A stretch of DNA of 64,000 nt from Rhodopseudomonas sp. AAP120 (GCF_001295845.1 NZ_LJIC01000107.1:87232-151231), one strand, 5' to 3'; counted from the first letter of the stretch, positions 19,137 to 28,571 are shown. Numbers and translations: made by a program. Notes: generated by a model not told the origin, from the letters alone.

Positions 19137-19867
19137 GCATGGAGCGCACCGACGTTCTCGACATGATGGGGTCTCTGAAGCTCTACGGAATGCGCGCCGC
19201 CTATGACGAAACGCTCAACCTCGCGGTCAAGCGCAAGCCCGAACCGCAACGCTTCGTCGGCGACCTGCTCAAGGCCGAGATCGCCGAGAAGCAGGCCCGC
19301 TCGATCAAGTACCAGCTCACCACCGCCAAATTGCCGCTCGCGAAGGACATCGACGACTTCGCCTTCAAGGACACGCCGATCAACGAGGCTCTGATCCGTG
19401 ACCTCGCCGGCGGCGGGTTCATCGCCCAGCAGCGTAACGTCGTGCTGATCGGCGGCACCGGGACCGGCAAGACCCATCTGGCGATCGCGATCGCCCGCAA
19501 TTGCATCCGCGCCGGCGCCCGCGGGCGCTTCTTCACCACCGTCGATCTCGTCAACCGGCTGGAAGCCGAGGCCCGCTCCGGCCGCCAGGCGAGGCTCGCC
19601 GACTATCTCACCCGCCTCGACTTCATCATCCTGGACGAACTCGGCTATCTGCCGTTCGCCCAGGCCGGTGGCCAGCTCCTGTTCCACCTGATCAGCCGGC
19701 TCTACGAACGCACCTCGATCATCGTCACCACCAATCTGGCCTTCGGCGAATGGCCGACCGTGTTCGGCGATCCGAAAATGACCACGGCGCTGCTCGACCG
19801 CCTGACCCACCACTGCGACATCGTCGAAACCGGCAACGACAGCTGGCGCTTCAAAAACCGCGCCTGA
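19133..19867 (+). CDS. istB: IS21 helper ATPase IstB
   Basis: A 244-residue AAA+ ATPase of the IstB/DnaC family. Walker A is GGTGTGKTH (~residues 104-112), Walker B is FIILDEL (~165), and sensor residues lie in [13 protein letters not shown]. It would load and stimulate IstA in target capture. The start ATG overlaps the end of istA. The gene is intact, but its partner is broken, so it is functional only if another IstA of the same type exists in the genome. Confidence 0.93.
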   Translation: MSMERTDVLDMMGSLKLYGMRAAYDETLNLAVKRKPEPQRFVGDLLKAEIAEKQARSIKYQLTTAKLPLAKDIDDFAFKDTPINEALIRDLAGGGFIAQQRNVVLIGGTGTGKTHLAIAIARNCIRAGARGRFFTTVDLVNRLEAEARSGRQARLADYLTRLDFIILDELGYLPFAQAGGQLLFHLISRLYERTSIIVTTNLAFGEWPTVFGDPKMTTALLDRLTHHCDIVETGNDSWRFKNRA

Positions 19868-20001
19868 CATCCCCCGTTGATCCGCGCGCGCCGGCTCCGC
19901 AACCCCGGCCAGCTACGCCGGCGCGCGCACTACAATCACGCGATCAGCAAAGGGGGCCCTTTTGGATGCAAGAACGGGGTCCGTTTGGGTGATAAGTGAC
20001 A

Positions 20002-20160
20002 CTGCGGATTGCGCCAGTCGATCGCAGCAAATAGCCGCCCATCTGGGCCGCGGTCAGCGCCACCACGCCATCCGCAGCCGAAGGCCAGATGAAGCGGTCG
20101 CGGTCCAGCCGCTTGGCGTAGAGCGACAGCCCGATCCCGTCGTGCCACAACGCCTTGATC
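20002..20160 (-). pseudogene. Older IS66 tnpB, C-terminal fragment
   Basis: On the minus strand this reads LWHDGIGLSLYAKRLDRDRFIWPSAADGVVALTAAQMGGYLL..., the C-terminal part of an IS66 TnpB. It joins exactly to the fragment at 22653-22830 when the newer IS66 and one copy of its 8-bp duplication are removed (GTLIK + ALWHDG). A small indel disturbs the end (the expected IDWRNPQ is in another frame) and the IS21 right end abuts it. Confidence 0.75.
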
Positions 20161-20173
20161 GTAAGCGCTGTTT

Positions 20174-21702
20174 TCAGGCCACGCGCCTGAGGTCTTGCGT
20201 GGCGGGATAGGCCCAGGGCAGCAGTTCGTCGATCTGGCTGTTCGGGTGTCCGTTGACGATCCTGGTGATGACGTCGGCGAGATAGGCGTGGGGCTCGATG
20301 CAGATGAGCTTGCAGGTCTCGATCAGCGAAGCAATGACGGCCCAGTGTTCGCCGCCGCCGTCGGAGCCGGCGAACAGGGCGTTCTTGCGGTTCAGCGCGA
20401 TCGGGCGGATGGCGCGCTCGACGACGTTGGAATCGATCTCGATGCGGCCGTCGGCGATGAAGCGTGTCAGGCCTTCCCAGCGCGACAGCGCATATCGAAT
20501 GGCCTCTGCGAGCTTGGTCTTCTGGCTGATCAAGGCGAGTTTGGCGCGCAGCCAGGGTTCGAGGTCGTCGACGATCGGCCGGCTCTTCACCTCGCGGTCG
20601 GCGCGGCGTTCGTCGGCGGTGCGGCCGCGGATCTCGGCTTCAACGGCATAGAGCCCGGCGATGCGTTCGAGCGCTTCGCTGGCGATCGGCGCCGGACCGG
20701 CCGCGGCAGTTCGTAGAAGCGCCGGCGGACGTGGGACCAGCAGAAGGCAAGCTGCACGTCGCCGCGCTCGGCGAGCACCCGATAGCCGGCATAGCCGTCG
20801 ACCTGGAGGATGCCGGCAAAACCCGCAAGATGGGCGATCGGCCGTTCGGCTTTGCGGTCGGGGGCGTAAACGTAGGCGACAGCGGGCGGGTCGGTGCCAC
20901 CCCAGGGCCGGTCATCGCGGGCATAGGCCCAGAGCTGGCCGGTCTTGGTGCGGCCACGGCCGGGATCGAGCACCGGTGCGGTGGTCTCGTCGGCAAACAG
21001 CTTTGGCGATTGCTTCAGGGAGGCGAGCAGCCGCTCGTGCACCGGCCGCAGCAGGAAGGCGGCGCGTCCGACCCAGTCTGCCAGGGTCGAGCGATCCAGA
21101 TCGAGACCCTGGCGGGCGTAGATCTGAGCCTGCCGATACAGCGGCAGATGGTCGGCGTATTTGGCGACGAGTACCTGCGCCACGGTGGCGTCGGTCGGCA
21201 GCCCGCCCTCGATCAGCCGCGCCGGCGCCTCGGCCTGCACCATGGTCTCGCAGGCCCGGCAGGCATACTTCGGGCGGCGCACGACCAGCACCCGGAACTG
21301 AGCCGGGACGATGTCCAGTCGCTCGCTCACATCCTCGCCGATCCGGTGCAGCGCCTGGTGGCAGCACGGGCAGGCATGATCGTCGATGTCGACCAGCATC
21401 TCGACCCGCGGCAGATGCGGCGGCAACAATCCTCTGTTCCTGCGGCGTCGGGCGGCCCGACTGGATCGCTCGGCTGCATTGGCCGCCTCGGTCGCGGCAT
21501 CACCACTCGCCTCGATCTGTTCAGCCTCTTCCAGGCCGAGCAGCAATTGGTCCTCCGGCAACGTCTCGGCGCGGCGGCCGAAGCGATGACGCTGCAACTC
21601 CTTGATGATCTGCTCCAGCCGCGCGGCGCGCGCCCGTTCAGCCAGCAGCATCGCCTTGAGCGTACCGGGATCGTCTGGAAGCGTATCCGCCGTCGTCGTC
21701 AT
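20174..21702 (-). pseudogene. tnpC: IS66 transposase TnpC, frameshifted
   Basis: The start ATG 21702 gives MTTTADTLPDDPGTLKAML... with the leucine-zipper-like N-terminus. It continues with the zinc-finger region (HACPCCHQALHRIGEDVSERLDIVPAQF..RRPKYACRAC) and the DDE core (KLFADETTAPVLDPGRGRTKTGQLWAYARDD, LQVDGYAGY, FCWSHVRRRFYEL). Near 20705 one base is lost: the frame after RFYEL becomes nonsense, while the correct sequence resumes as VKSRPIVDDLEPWLRAKLALISQKTKLAEAIRYAL..., including the conserved Glu region IDSNVVERAIRP. Transposase activity is therefore unlikely unless the shift is an error. Confidence 0.88.
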
Positions 21703-21771
21703 GAGGCGATTACACCATGCGTCGCGGCGTCCCGCGAGCGCGACATGCATGCTGATTCACTGTGCCGCAGC

Positions 21772-22128
21772 TCAGTTCGCCTGGATCGGCGACGGTGTCT
21801 CGCGCGCAGCGTGGACGCGCTTCCAGTCCAGCCCTTCGAGCAGCGCTGACAACTGCGCCGCGGTCAGGCGAATGACGCCGTCCTGCACGTTCGGCCAGCA
21901 GAACGAACCGGTCTCCAGCCGCTTGGCGAACAGGCACACGCCGGTGCCGTCCCAGTAGATCAGCTTCACCCGGTCGGCTCGCTTGGCGCGGAACACATAC
22001 ACCGCGCCGGAGAACGGATCGGCCTGCATGCTCTCGCGCACCAGGGCGGCGAGCCCTTCGGCACCCTTGCGGAAGTCGACGGGCCTGGTCGCCACCATCA
22101 CCCGCACCGCGCCCGTCGGACCGATCAC
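21772..22128 (-). CDS. tnpB: IS66 accessory protein TnpB
   Basis: A 118-residue protein of the IS66 Orf2 family: VIGPTGAVRVMVATRPVDFRKGAEGLAALVRESMQADPFSGAVYVFRAKRADRVKLIYWDGTGVCLFAKRLETGSFCWP. The GTG start at 22128 overlaps the tnpA stop, giving the usual length and coupling. Its exact biochemical role in transposition is unknown. Intact. Confidence 0.92.
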   Translation of the reverse strand: MIGPTGAVRVMVATRPVDFRKGAEGLAALVRESMQADPFSGAVYVFRAKRADRVKLIYWDGTGVCLFAKRLETGSFCWPNVQDGVIRLTAAQLSALLEGLDWKRVHAARETPSPIQAN

Positions 22129-22574
22129 GTGCAGGTTTTCAGCGCACGGATCACGGCCGCAACCGTCGCAGCATCCGCGCCGCGGCCGACCCGGACCGCG
22201 ACGCCGTTGATCTCCAGTTCGATGTTGCCGGTGTTCTCGCCGCCCTGGGGCGTCTTGCGAACGTATCGACGCCGTTGCGGTGAGCCCGCCGGCGGAGATG
22301 ATGGCGTAACGACAGCGGGCACGAACATCTGCGGCTCGGGAGCCGCAGGGATCGCAGCCGGCTGTCGCATTTGCCGGCGCCACGTAAACAGTTGTTGCGG
22401 TGACAATCCGTGCCGCCGCGCGACCTCCGACACCACAGCTCCCGGGGCCAGCGTCTCTTCGACGAACCGCGCCTTGTCGTCTGCCGAAAATTGCCGGCGT
22501 CGACCGGTCTCGGTGATGACCTCGACCCGGCGCACCGAGGTCTTAGGCTCAAGCATATGGTCAAGCTTAGACAC
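22125..22574 (-). CDS. tnpA: IS66 protein TnpA (HTH)
   Basis: A 149-residue IS66 Orf1 protein with an IS3/IS911-like helix-turn-helix (RRQFSADDKARFVEETLAPGAVVSEVARRHGLSPQQLFTWRRQMRQ), a Pro-rich linker, and a C-terminal segment ELEINGVAVRVGRGADAATVAAVIRAL typical of the family. It probably binds the element's ends. The stop overlaps the tnpB start. Intact. Confidence 0.92.
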   Translation of the reverse strand: MSKLDHMLEPKTSVRRVEVITETGRRRQFSADDKARFVEETLAPGAVVSEVARRHGLSPQQLFTWRRQMRQPAAIPAAPEPQMFVPAVVTPSSPPAGSPQRRRYVRKTPQGGENTGNIELEINGVAVRVGRGADAATVAAVIRALKTCT

Positions 22575-22652
22575 AAGCCGATCTCCGGTTCAGAGATCGA
22601 TCATTCCTCAGTCCGCGCATTCAATGGAAGGTGGGGCCGAAACAGCGCTTAC

Positions 22653-22830
22653 CCTTGATCAGCGTGCCGGCGCGGCCACGGAACACGAAGACATCACCGG
22701 CGAATGGATCGCGCCCGAAGCCTTCCTGGACCAGAAGCGCAAGCCCCTGCATGCCTTTGCGCATGTCGGTGTGCCCGGTTGCGATAAAGATCCGCGCGCC
22801 CGCCGCGAGTGCGCGTGATTTGGGAAATGT
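22653..22830 (-). pseudogene. Older IS66 tnpB, N-terminal fragment
   Basis: Minus-strand reading gives SRALAAGARIFIATGHTDMRKGMQGLALLVQEGFGRDPFAGDVFVFRGRAGTLIK, the first half of an IS66 TnpB. It was split by the newer IS66 insertion. The other half is at 20002-20160. Confidence 0.8.
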
Positions 22831-22883
22831 TCGTTTGAACTGAACAGGCTACGCCATACCAGTTAAATTGCTTCGTGGCGGAA

Positions 22884-25800
22884 CTACTTCAATATTTCGA
22901 CTTCCGGGACAATGCCCGCGCGGGCACATGAATCTATATAGTTCATCCGAAGAAACTGAAGCAGATTCTTTTCGCTAAGAGAAAGGGGCGTTGCAATACG
23001 ACCGAAAACGACCAACGCCTCGCGACTTGCTTCCGCGGCTTCCGCGAATTGCCCCATGCGAACCAACACGGCGTCAAGTGACGCAAGGCAAGCTGCGAGC
23101 GTCGGTAATACCGTCGGATTCTCCGTAGCCAGTCTCCAGTAGATCTCAACGACATCTTTGCTCACAGGCAGAGCCTTTCGGTATCGGTTCATTCTAAAGA
23201 GCGCGGATCCCTCTGCATTGAGGACCTCTGCAAGCTCTTTTAAGAAAAGGCCGCCGTTTTCGCTGTTCAACTGTCGATAGATCCGCGCAGAATCGCGAAG
23301 CGCAGCCAATCCATCCTTCGTTCGATCGCAACTGATGAGCTCTTCACCCAGCGCTCGCGCGGCTTTTGCCTGCTCCGGTAAGGGTCGATGCGAGAACTGT
23401 TTCTCTAATCTCCCGTATAGGTCGACCAGACGTCGGAGCAGGACCAGTCTTTTTTGACCTTCTCCAATGGACAATATAATGCGGCTCGCCTCCTGTAAGA
23501 AATGCATGCACCTCTGGAGAACCTGGTCAGATTGGCTCTGATTCAAATGCCTCCAGTACCCTATCGACTCGCTCGCCGAAGCAAGCGATCCAGCAACGTC
23601 GTTGAGTTTTAAGAGGGTTCTCCCGATCTGTAAGAGACTGAGGGAAAGCATGAATGTCTTGAGGATACTCTTGCTGGATTTCCGATAGAGAGCAGCAGCT
23701 TCCCTAAGTGCCGCCAAGGCCTCGCCGTCAAGGCCGGATCCAGAAAGACGTGCGGCTAGGTTGAAAGTACTTCCGGCAAGGTCAAACTCATATTCAGTCG
23801 GATGGTCAACTGTCAGTTGTTTGAAGATGAATACAGATTCACGATGAGCATTCAAAGCGTCTTTATGACGGCCAGCAGCTCCAAAGCAGACACCCATATT
23901 ATCGAGGCTGCCCGCCAGATCAGGAAGGAAAGTCGAATCGTGTTCCGCAATTTCTCTAAATATAGCGACGGATTCACTTATCGCGGCTTCTGCTTCCTCA
24001 AACCTTCCGCATGACCAAAGAAGCTCGCTCAGTTTCCGCAAACAACGGGCCAGCTCCGAGGGGTGCCCCTTCTCTCCATCTAATGCCAAGGAGTGATAGA
24101 GATCAACCGACTCGCTTTTCGCGCTTATTGCGCCGTCTAGATTTCCCGAATCATATAGATCCTCTGAAAGGGCTGACAGGCTCCGCGCTAGATCGAGAGT
24201 CGAGAGCTTTTTGTTGCTAACATCGCGATCGACGCTCGCGATTCTTCTATACAGGGCGACAATGCTTAGGCTAACCGCTGCTGTTTCTTCAGAACGACCT
24301 ACAGCTAGTAATCGCGATCTGCTCTTCACGAGGGCATGCGCGAGTCTATAACTGAAGGCATCTGGATGAACTCTGCATAATTTGCTCAGAATCGCGCATG
24401 ACTCCTGTACTGCAGCAAGCGCCTCGTGATGCCGCGCTTCGGAAGCTAGGCAGTCTGAGTAAACTGCAAGCGAATAGGCAAGGGCTGGCAAAAGCTCTTC
24501 CACGCCCAACTCGATCGCTTGCCGTCGTAGTTTGATCGCCTCGCTACAGTCAGCGAGCGCCTCTGAATGACGCTTTAGCTGCTGCAAAATCAATGCGCGA
24601 TTGTGCAGAGTATTAGATAGATCCGCATTAAAGATAGATGGATATTTGCCAGCAAGCGAGGACCGAATTGAAATTGATTCATCGCACGCCTTGAGTGCTT
24701 CGCTGGCTTGATCCAGTAACATGAGGGCGGCTGCTTTATTGTTCAGAGCACCAGCCAACGAAGGCAAAAACGCCTCTCCCGTCTCGTCGCTCAAGCCTTG
24801 AAGAATATTAATGGCTTCTGTTGCTAATTCGAGCGATTCCTCGGGTAGGTTGCAAATCAATGATCGTTGGCATTGCGACATCAGAGCTGAGAATAATTGG
24901 AGAGACTCGTCTTCTCGAGGATCTTGAGACGATATCGCGCGTTGGATTTCCGATGAAATCCGACGTGCGAGATTCAACCCAATTTCTTTCAATCCCAGGG
25001 TCTCGGAGGGCAGGCGCGAAGATATTCGTTTCATGAGCGCCAGATCCAACGGCTCGAACTCTAGAAGATGCCGAAGCCAGTGTTCAGCCTCCTCATGCCC
25101 GTCGGAAAAGAAATCCTGAACGGTCCGAATTAGGAAGTTGGCGACTTCCTCTGGTTTTCTTCTCCAAACGCGCTCGATCGAGGATCTCCCGTCAATTCCG
25201 ATTGATGCAAGTGTCCCGTAGCGCCCAAGCCAATCAAGAACGACCGCCTCCCCGATTATGTCGGGAACAAGCGGTAGCACCTCAGCCATCTGCGGATACA
25301 CATCGAGTCCATTCATCAACGCGTCGATCGAAGCATTTAAGTCAGCGGTTGGATCTATTGTTGATCGCTCCTCACTCGCCAAATCTCGCAATTGGTTCAG
25401 AGGCATCCCCTGACCCAAAGTAGATAACACCGCCAAATGACGTGGCATCAGTTTTCCGGGTGCGCCGCCACCCGCTCTCGCTATCTCATCTATGCGATTT
25501 AGCTCCCGTCTTGCGATGGTGATCGCTATCTCGTCTCGATTTAGACGAAGCGAATTCTCAATTCCCATGCTCCCAGCATTGAGGCCGGCAATAATTAAGT
25601 ATAGGGGGGTGCCGGCCCACTTCTCGTCCAAAAGAGACTTTTCGAGAGTCGAATCATTGTCAATGGCGGACAATTCTAGGTCCGGCCGCTTTCTTGCCAG
25701 GATGGTCTTGAAGATGGTCCGACGAATAGAAACGTCGTCTATACTCGAGAGCGTAACGGGTTCGGGTGGGTCCATCAGCCGTAGCGCAGCGAGAGATGCG

Positions 25801-26405
25801 TCACTATCGCCGCGGCCGAATATCGTTGGAAACCAGCCATACTCGGGGTTCGCGTGTCGCTCTAGCAACAATAATCTTAGTGGAGGAGAGTTTTGATCCT
25901 TATCAATCAGAACAGCTAGAATCTCATTGATTTGTTGTGCCACGCGTGCTGCGTAATCGACGACAATCAGCGTCCGCTTATCCCATTTCCATTTTGAAAT
26001 ATCAGGCTGTCTAACAAAACGACTTAGCTCGCGTATTTCAACAAAGCCGGCGAGCCATCCAGCGCGGATTGCGCGACTTACAATTTCGGAAGCAAGGCGA
26101 GTCTTGCCTTCCCCGCCCCTCGCAACGATTGTTCGTATCGATACTTGGCTCTCGGATTCCATCCACTGTTCGATATTGGCTATGACTAATTCGCGTCCCA
26201 ATAATGGAATTACGTCTGACCGATGCGGGCTTAGAAGTGCGAGGTCCGACTTGCTCTCACGAACTTGTGCGGTGCGATTCGAAAAATCAGTCAGACATAG
26301 GTGTGGCGTGGAGGAGCAAACCTCCACATTGATGCCGCTCCCGACTGCTTGAATAACGATATTGTTCAGACCAGATACCGCACTCCAAACATGGCTTTGA
26401 TTCAT
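22884..26405 (-). CDS. STAND-like P-loop NTPase with TPR array and N-terminal amyloid/RHIM-like motif
   Basis: A 1173-residue protein with NLR-like architecture. Residues 12-29 (GLNNIVIQAVGSGINVEV) form a short beta-prone motif. A P-loop NTPase follows, with Walker A GGEGKTR (97-103) and Walker B TLIVVDY (145-151). The region to ~450 looks like a helical/winged-helix STAND tail, and from ~490 to the end there are many TPR-like helical pairs (e.g. LPSLAGALNNKAAALMLLDQASEALKACDESISI, LSNTLHNRALILQQLKRHSEALADCSEAI). The upstream neighbour ends with a near-copy of the 12-29 motif, which fits the known pairing of bacterial NLR-like proteins with small effectors through amyloid signalling motifs. 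The TPRs would sense the trigger. Base composition is more AT-rich than its neighbours, suggesting transfer. The fine family is not known to me. Confidence 0.8.
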   Translation of the reverse strand: MNQSHVWSAVSGLNNIVIQAVGSGINVEVCSSTPHLCLTDFSNRTAQVRESKSDLALLSPHRSDVIPLLGRELVIANIEQWMESESQVSIRTIVARGGEGKTRLASEIVSRAIRAGWLAGFVEIRELSRFVRQPDISKWKWDKRTLIVVDYAARVAQQINEILAVLIDKDQNSPPLRLLLLERHANPEYGWFPTIFGRGDSDASLAALRLMDPPEPVTLSSIDDVSIRRTIFKTILARKRPDLELSAIDNDSTLEKSLLDEKWAGTPLYLIIAGLNAGSMGIENSLRLNRDEIAITIARRELNRIDEIARAGGGAPGKLMPRHLAVLSTLGQGMPLNQLRDLASEERSTIDPTADLNASIDALMNGLDVYPQMAEVLPLVPDIIGEAVVLDWLGRYGTLASIGIDGRSSIERVWRRKPEEVANFLIRTVQDFFSDGHEEAEHWLRHLLEFEPLDLALMKRISSRLPSETLGLKEIGLNLARRISSEIQRAISSQDPREDESLQLFSALMSQCQRSLICNLPEESLELATEAINILQGLSDETGEAFLPSLAGALNNKAAALMLLDQASEALKACDESISIRSSLAGKYPSIFNADLSNTLHNRALILQQLKRHSEALADCSEAIKLRRQAIELGVEELLPALAYSLAVYSDCLASEARHHEALAAVQESCAILSKLCRVHPDAFSYRLAHALVKSRSRLLAVGRSEETAAVSLSIVALYRRIASVDRDVSNKKLSTLDLARSLSALSEDLYDSGNLDGAISAKSESVDLYHSLALDGEKGHPSELARCLRKLSELLWSCGRFEEAEAAISESVAIFREIAEHDSTFLPDLAGSLDNMGVCFGAAGRHKDALNAHRESVFIFKQLTVDHPTEYEFDLAGSTFNLAARLSGSGLDGEALAALREAAALYRKSSKSILKTFMLSLSLLQIGRTLLKLNDVAGSLASASESIGYWRHLNQSQSDQVLQRCMHFLQEASRIILSIGEGQKRLVLLRRLVDLYGRLEKQFSHRPLPEQAKAARALGEELISCDRTKDGLAALRDSARIYRQLNSENGGLFLKELAEVLNAEGSALFRMNRYRKALPVSKDVVEIYWRLATENPTVLPTLAACLASLDAVLVRMGQFAEAAEASREALVVFGRIATPLSLSEKNLLQFLRMNYIDSCARAGIVPEVEILK

Positions 26406-26422
26406 TAGCGGAGTGCTTTGTA

Positions 26423-26794
26423 CTAGGAAGTCTTGCTAACGGATATTGTGATCCCAGCACCTATTGCTTGATTGACGACGTTTTTGTCTCCGATGAGATG
26501 GGTTGATTGCTTGGAATCTCCATCCGACATATTCAAGAGCCGTTCTAGCTCCGTGCGAGCCAAAGGACTGAGTGCTAGCTCGGCAACTATTGCATTCCGT
26601 AATGCAGTAGTATCGGCAGGCGCCGGTTGAGTGTGAATTTCTTGAAGAAGCGCTTTTTGATCGTCCCTCGTTAGGTTGGCTTTAAGCCACTGCCAAGTGT
26701 CCTTTCCAACTGCGCTTGCTACTCCTTTACCGGTTGCCGCCACGAATGAAAGCGCTGCCGAGATAGCCGCTTCTGCCAGAACTTCAAGAGTCAT
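26423..26794 (-). CDS. Small helical effector candidate (Bell-like) with C-terminal amyloid/RHIM-like motif
   Basis: A 123-residue protein. Residues ~1-45 form a hydrophobic/amphipathic helix (LAEAAISAALSFVAATGKGVASAVGKDTWQWLKANL) followed by helices to ~90. Residues 102-119 (GDKNVVNQAIGAGITISV) match the STAND motif at 9 of 18 positions, with 5 more conservative. This arrangement (membrane-active helical domain, then motif) is that of Bell-domain effectors encoded next to NLR-like proteins; membrane killing is the inferred function. ATG 26794 has GGAGGA 5 bases upstream and is preferred to GTG 26809. The next gene starts 17 bases downstream, so both are co-transcribed. Confidence 0.7.
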   Translation of the reverse strand: MTLEVLAEAAISAALSFVAATGKGVASAVGKDTWQWLKANLTRDDQKALLQEIHTQPAPADTTALRNAIVAELALSPLARTELERLLNMSDGDSKQSTHLIGDKNVVNQAIGAGITISVSKTS

Positions 26795-26809
26795 CCACGT
26801 CCTCCCCAC

Positions 26810-27235
26810 CGAAGAGATTAAAAACTAGGGTGCAAGCCGTCAGATTGTCATGCCATTGTGGTTGAAGCCGAAGCTCACAAGCTTTCAAATCAGAAGTCGT
26901 TTGTCCTCATCGGCCGCAATGGGCAGCTAATATGATCGGCCTGTTTCGATCTATCCAATCGCCGTTGGTATTGTGAGTGAGGTGTCTACCAATTGCAATA
27001 TTTCGGCGAGCAGATAGGACACTACCTAAGAGTCGTATCGACCCACTTAGGGCGACCTGCCAAGTGGGCAATCCTCTATAATAGCTGCGGCATGGTGGAC
27101 GAAGCCGGGCCGATACAACGCTTTTGGCGATGGGACGAGTGCGGGTATGGATTTACAGGGATCACACGGATATGCGCCGCGGAATGCAAGGGCTGGCTCT
27201 GACCGCTCAGGACCCTGAAGCGTAATCCTCACGCA
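26810..27235. other. Intergenic stretch upstream of the STAND pair
   Basis: About 430 bases that should contain the promoter of the STAND/effector pair. Short frames here have no support. No repeats or IS ends were identified. Confidence 0.4.
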
Positions 27236-27345
27236 GGAGGTTTGTACAACTTCCGTGGTCGTCGCGGCGAATTGTTGAAAATGCTGTGGCATGATGGCGT
27301 CGGCCTATCGCTGTATGCGAAGCGATTGAACCGAGGAACTTCGTC
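27236..27345 (+). pseudogene. IS66 tnpB fragment
   Basis: A short + strand piece reads LYNFRGRRGELLKMLWHDGVGLSLYAKRLNRG, the centre of an IS66 TnpB, then loses frame (the expected RGNFVWP needs one extra base). It is a different, older relic than the one split at 20160/22653. The following 27346-27760 has no recognisable gene. Confidence 0.65.
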
Positions 27346-27764
27346 TGGCCATCGGCCACGTCTGGCGCGGCGTCGATCTCGACGGCAAGGTCTGGTCCAT
27401 CCCAAAAGCCTGCAGCACGATGAGGTCGCGGCCGGGTTTTCTTTCGTTCCTCGATGGACCGGGATCACCTAGACCGAGAAGCCTCGCGACTTGCCCGATG
27501 GCGGACTGTGCGGAATCATGCATTCGCGTCTATCGGCGTTTCGATGCGGAATCGGTGCGATTGACGGACGGCTTCGGCCCCTACCGCCCGGTAGCCCTGC
27601 GGAGGCACGCGGATTTTGCCCGCTTTTGGGCAGCTGGCGCCTCTTCTCCCGCGAATTCGTATGACGGTCAGATAAGTCTGGCTGGCGAGCCGCCGAAATT
27701 TCCAGACCAGAGTTCAGGGCCGGGAAGGTTTAAAGGAGTTAGTTGAAGGTAAGAGAATTTGACC

Positions 27765-27881
27765 CGGTTGGCAGGCTTGCGGCCAGCCCTCGGCGGACAG
27801 CGGGTCCCGGCGCGGGTGGAAGAGGTCGGCGTAGGATTCGACGAGCTCCAACCGCCAGTCCTGATTCGAACGGGCCGCCAT
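27765..27881 (-). pseudogene. Truncated start of a conserved hypothetical protein
   Basis: From ATG 27881 the frame reads MAARSNQDWRLELVESYADLFHPRRDPLSAEGWPQ, which resembles the start of a family of ~120-residue proteins (…ELLxxYPDLF…PECGDGW..LLERxC.RI) found in this group of bacteria. It then runs into unrelated sequence. It begins one base after the preceding gene, which appears to be a member of the same family, so this is a truncated tandem paralogue. Confidence 0.45.
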
Positions 27882-27882
27882 G

Positions 27883-28402
27883 TCAGGCCTCCCTGCGAAG
27901 GTCGGCGACGTCGTCGATCTCGACGAAGGCGTCGGTGTCGAAGTCGTAGCGGGCGCCGACCACGACGCGGAGGCGGCCCTTCACCGTCACCTGGATCAGA
28001 TGGACGTTCTCCATCGCCGCGCTGAATGCCGGCGCGCCCTCGGCGTGGTCCCGGCAGCGGGTCGCGACGGTGTCCTCAGCCCGATAGCGCCGGCCGCGGG
28101 CGCCGCAGAGTTCGCAGACGCACATGCTGCGCGCCTCGGCGAGATCGATCGCGGCGCGGACCGCCGCCTCGCTCGCCGACGAGCAGGGCGCCCCGGAAGC
28201 TCCGGATGCGCTCGAAGCGGAAGCTTTCGCGGTCCGCGAGCGTCGCGGCGATCCGGACGCAGAGCCGGTCGAGGACCATGGCCCAGCCCGGACCGCATTC
28301 GATCGGGCAGTCCGGCCGGCCGGGCCCGGCAAAGAAAGCCGGCAGGACTGACGTCAGCTGGTCCCGCCGGTCGTCACGCTGCAGCACGTTCACGCCACTC
28401 AT
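27883..28402 (-). pseudogene. Conserved hypothetical protein with Cys pairs, frameshifted
   Basis: From ATG 28402 the first frame gives MSGVNVLQRDDRRDQLTSVLPAFFAGPGRPDCPIECGPGWAMVLDRLCVRIAATLADRESFRFERIRSFRG. Near 28165-28195 the frame changes to ASEAAVRAAIDLAEARSMCVCELCGARGRRYRAEDTVATRCRDHAEGAP, with a C-x2-C...C-x2-H type pattern that could bind zinc. The C-terminal ~50 residues (HLIQVTVKGRLRVVVGARYDFDTDAFVEIDDVADL) look like an extra small beta domain. Function is unknown. Either a pseudogene or a sequencing error. Confidence 0.5.
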
Positions 28403-28505
28403 ACCGACCTCACTCACGCAACAGGACAATCAATGTTCTTGTTTTATTCTTATTTGCGAAAATGGATCGGGCATTAATCAGAGTAAATATGCTCATTAGG
28501 CAAGG

Positions 28506-28571
28506 TTGAGTTATTTCATATAGGTTTATTATGTTCATGCGATTTCAAGGAAATTGGCGTCATTTCAAGGA
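28506..28571 (+). promoter_or_regulatory. Candidate promoter and operator repeats of the BREX operon
   Basis: TTGAGT (28506-28511) and TTATGT (28529-28534) are spaced 17 bases and could be a weak -35/-10 pair in an AT-rich pocket. Just downstream, the 10-mer ATTTCAAGGA occurs twice (28542-28551 and 28562-28571) with a 20-bp period, i.e. on the same helix face. That suits a ribbon-helix-helix repressor such as the one encoded at 28704. Confidence 0.4.

Larger units (their letters stand above)
17526..20001 (+). mobile_element. IS21-family insertion sequence (istA/istB), damaged
   Basis: The left end TGTGATCTTTCA (17526) and the right end, read inward, TGTCACTTATCA (20001) are imperfect inverted repeats, each followed by a GGACCCCG motif. 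Further copies of the CATCCAA..GGG(A)CCCC motif lie inside both ends, as expected for multiple IstA-binding sites. Two overlapping genes, istA and istB, fill the element. No target duplication is visible (left flank GCCATT, right flank CTGCGG), so one side has probably been rearranged. Confidence 0.75.
20161..22652 (-). mobile_element. IS66-family insertion sequence with 8-bp target duplication
   Basis: The ends are inverted repeats: GTAAGCGCTGTTTTCAGGCC at 20161 and, from 22652 inward, GTAAGCGCTGTTTCGGCCCC. The flanks carry an 8-bp direct repeat CCTTGATC (20153-20160 and 22653-22660), the duplication size known for IS66. Three genes tnpA, tnpB and tnpC lie on the minus strand. The target was an older IS66 tnpB. 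tnpC is frameshifted, so this copy is probably immobile now. Confidence 0.9.

Noticed and set aside
18309..19870. Minus-strand frames opposite istA/istB
   Set aside because: Shadow frames without ribosome sites; istB on the + strand has complete AAA+ motifs.
20661..21849. Long + strand frames across the IS66 tnpC
   Set aside because: Arg/Gly-rich shadows of the transposase gene.
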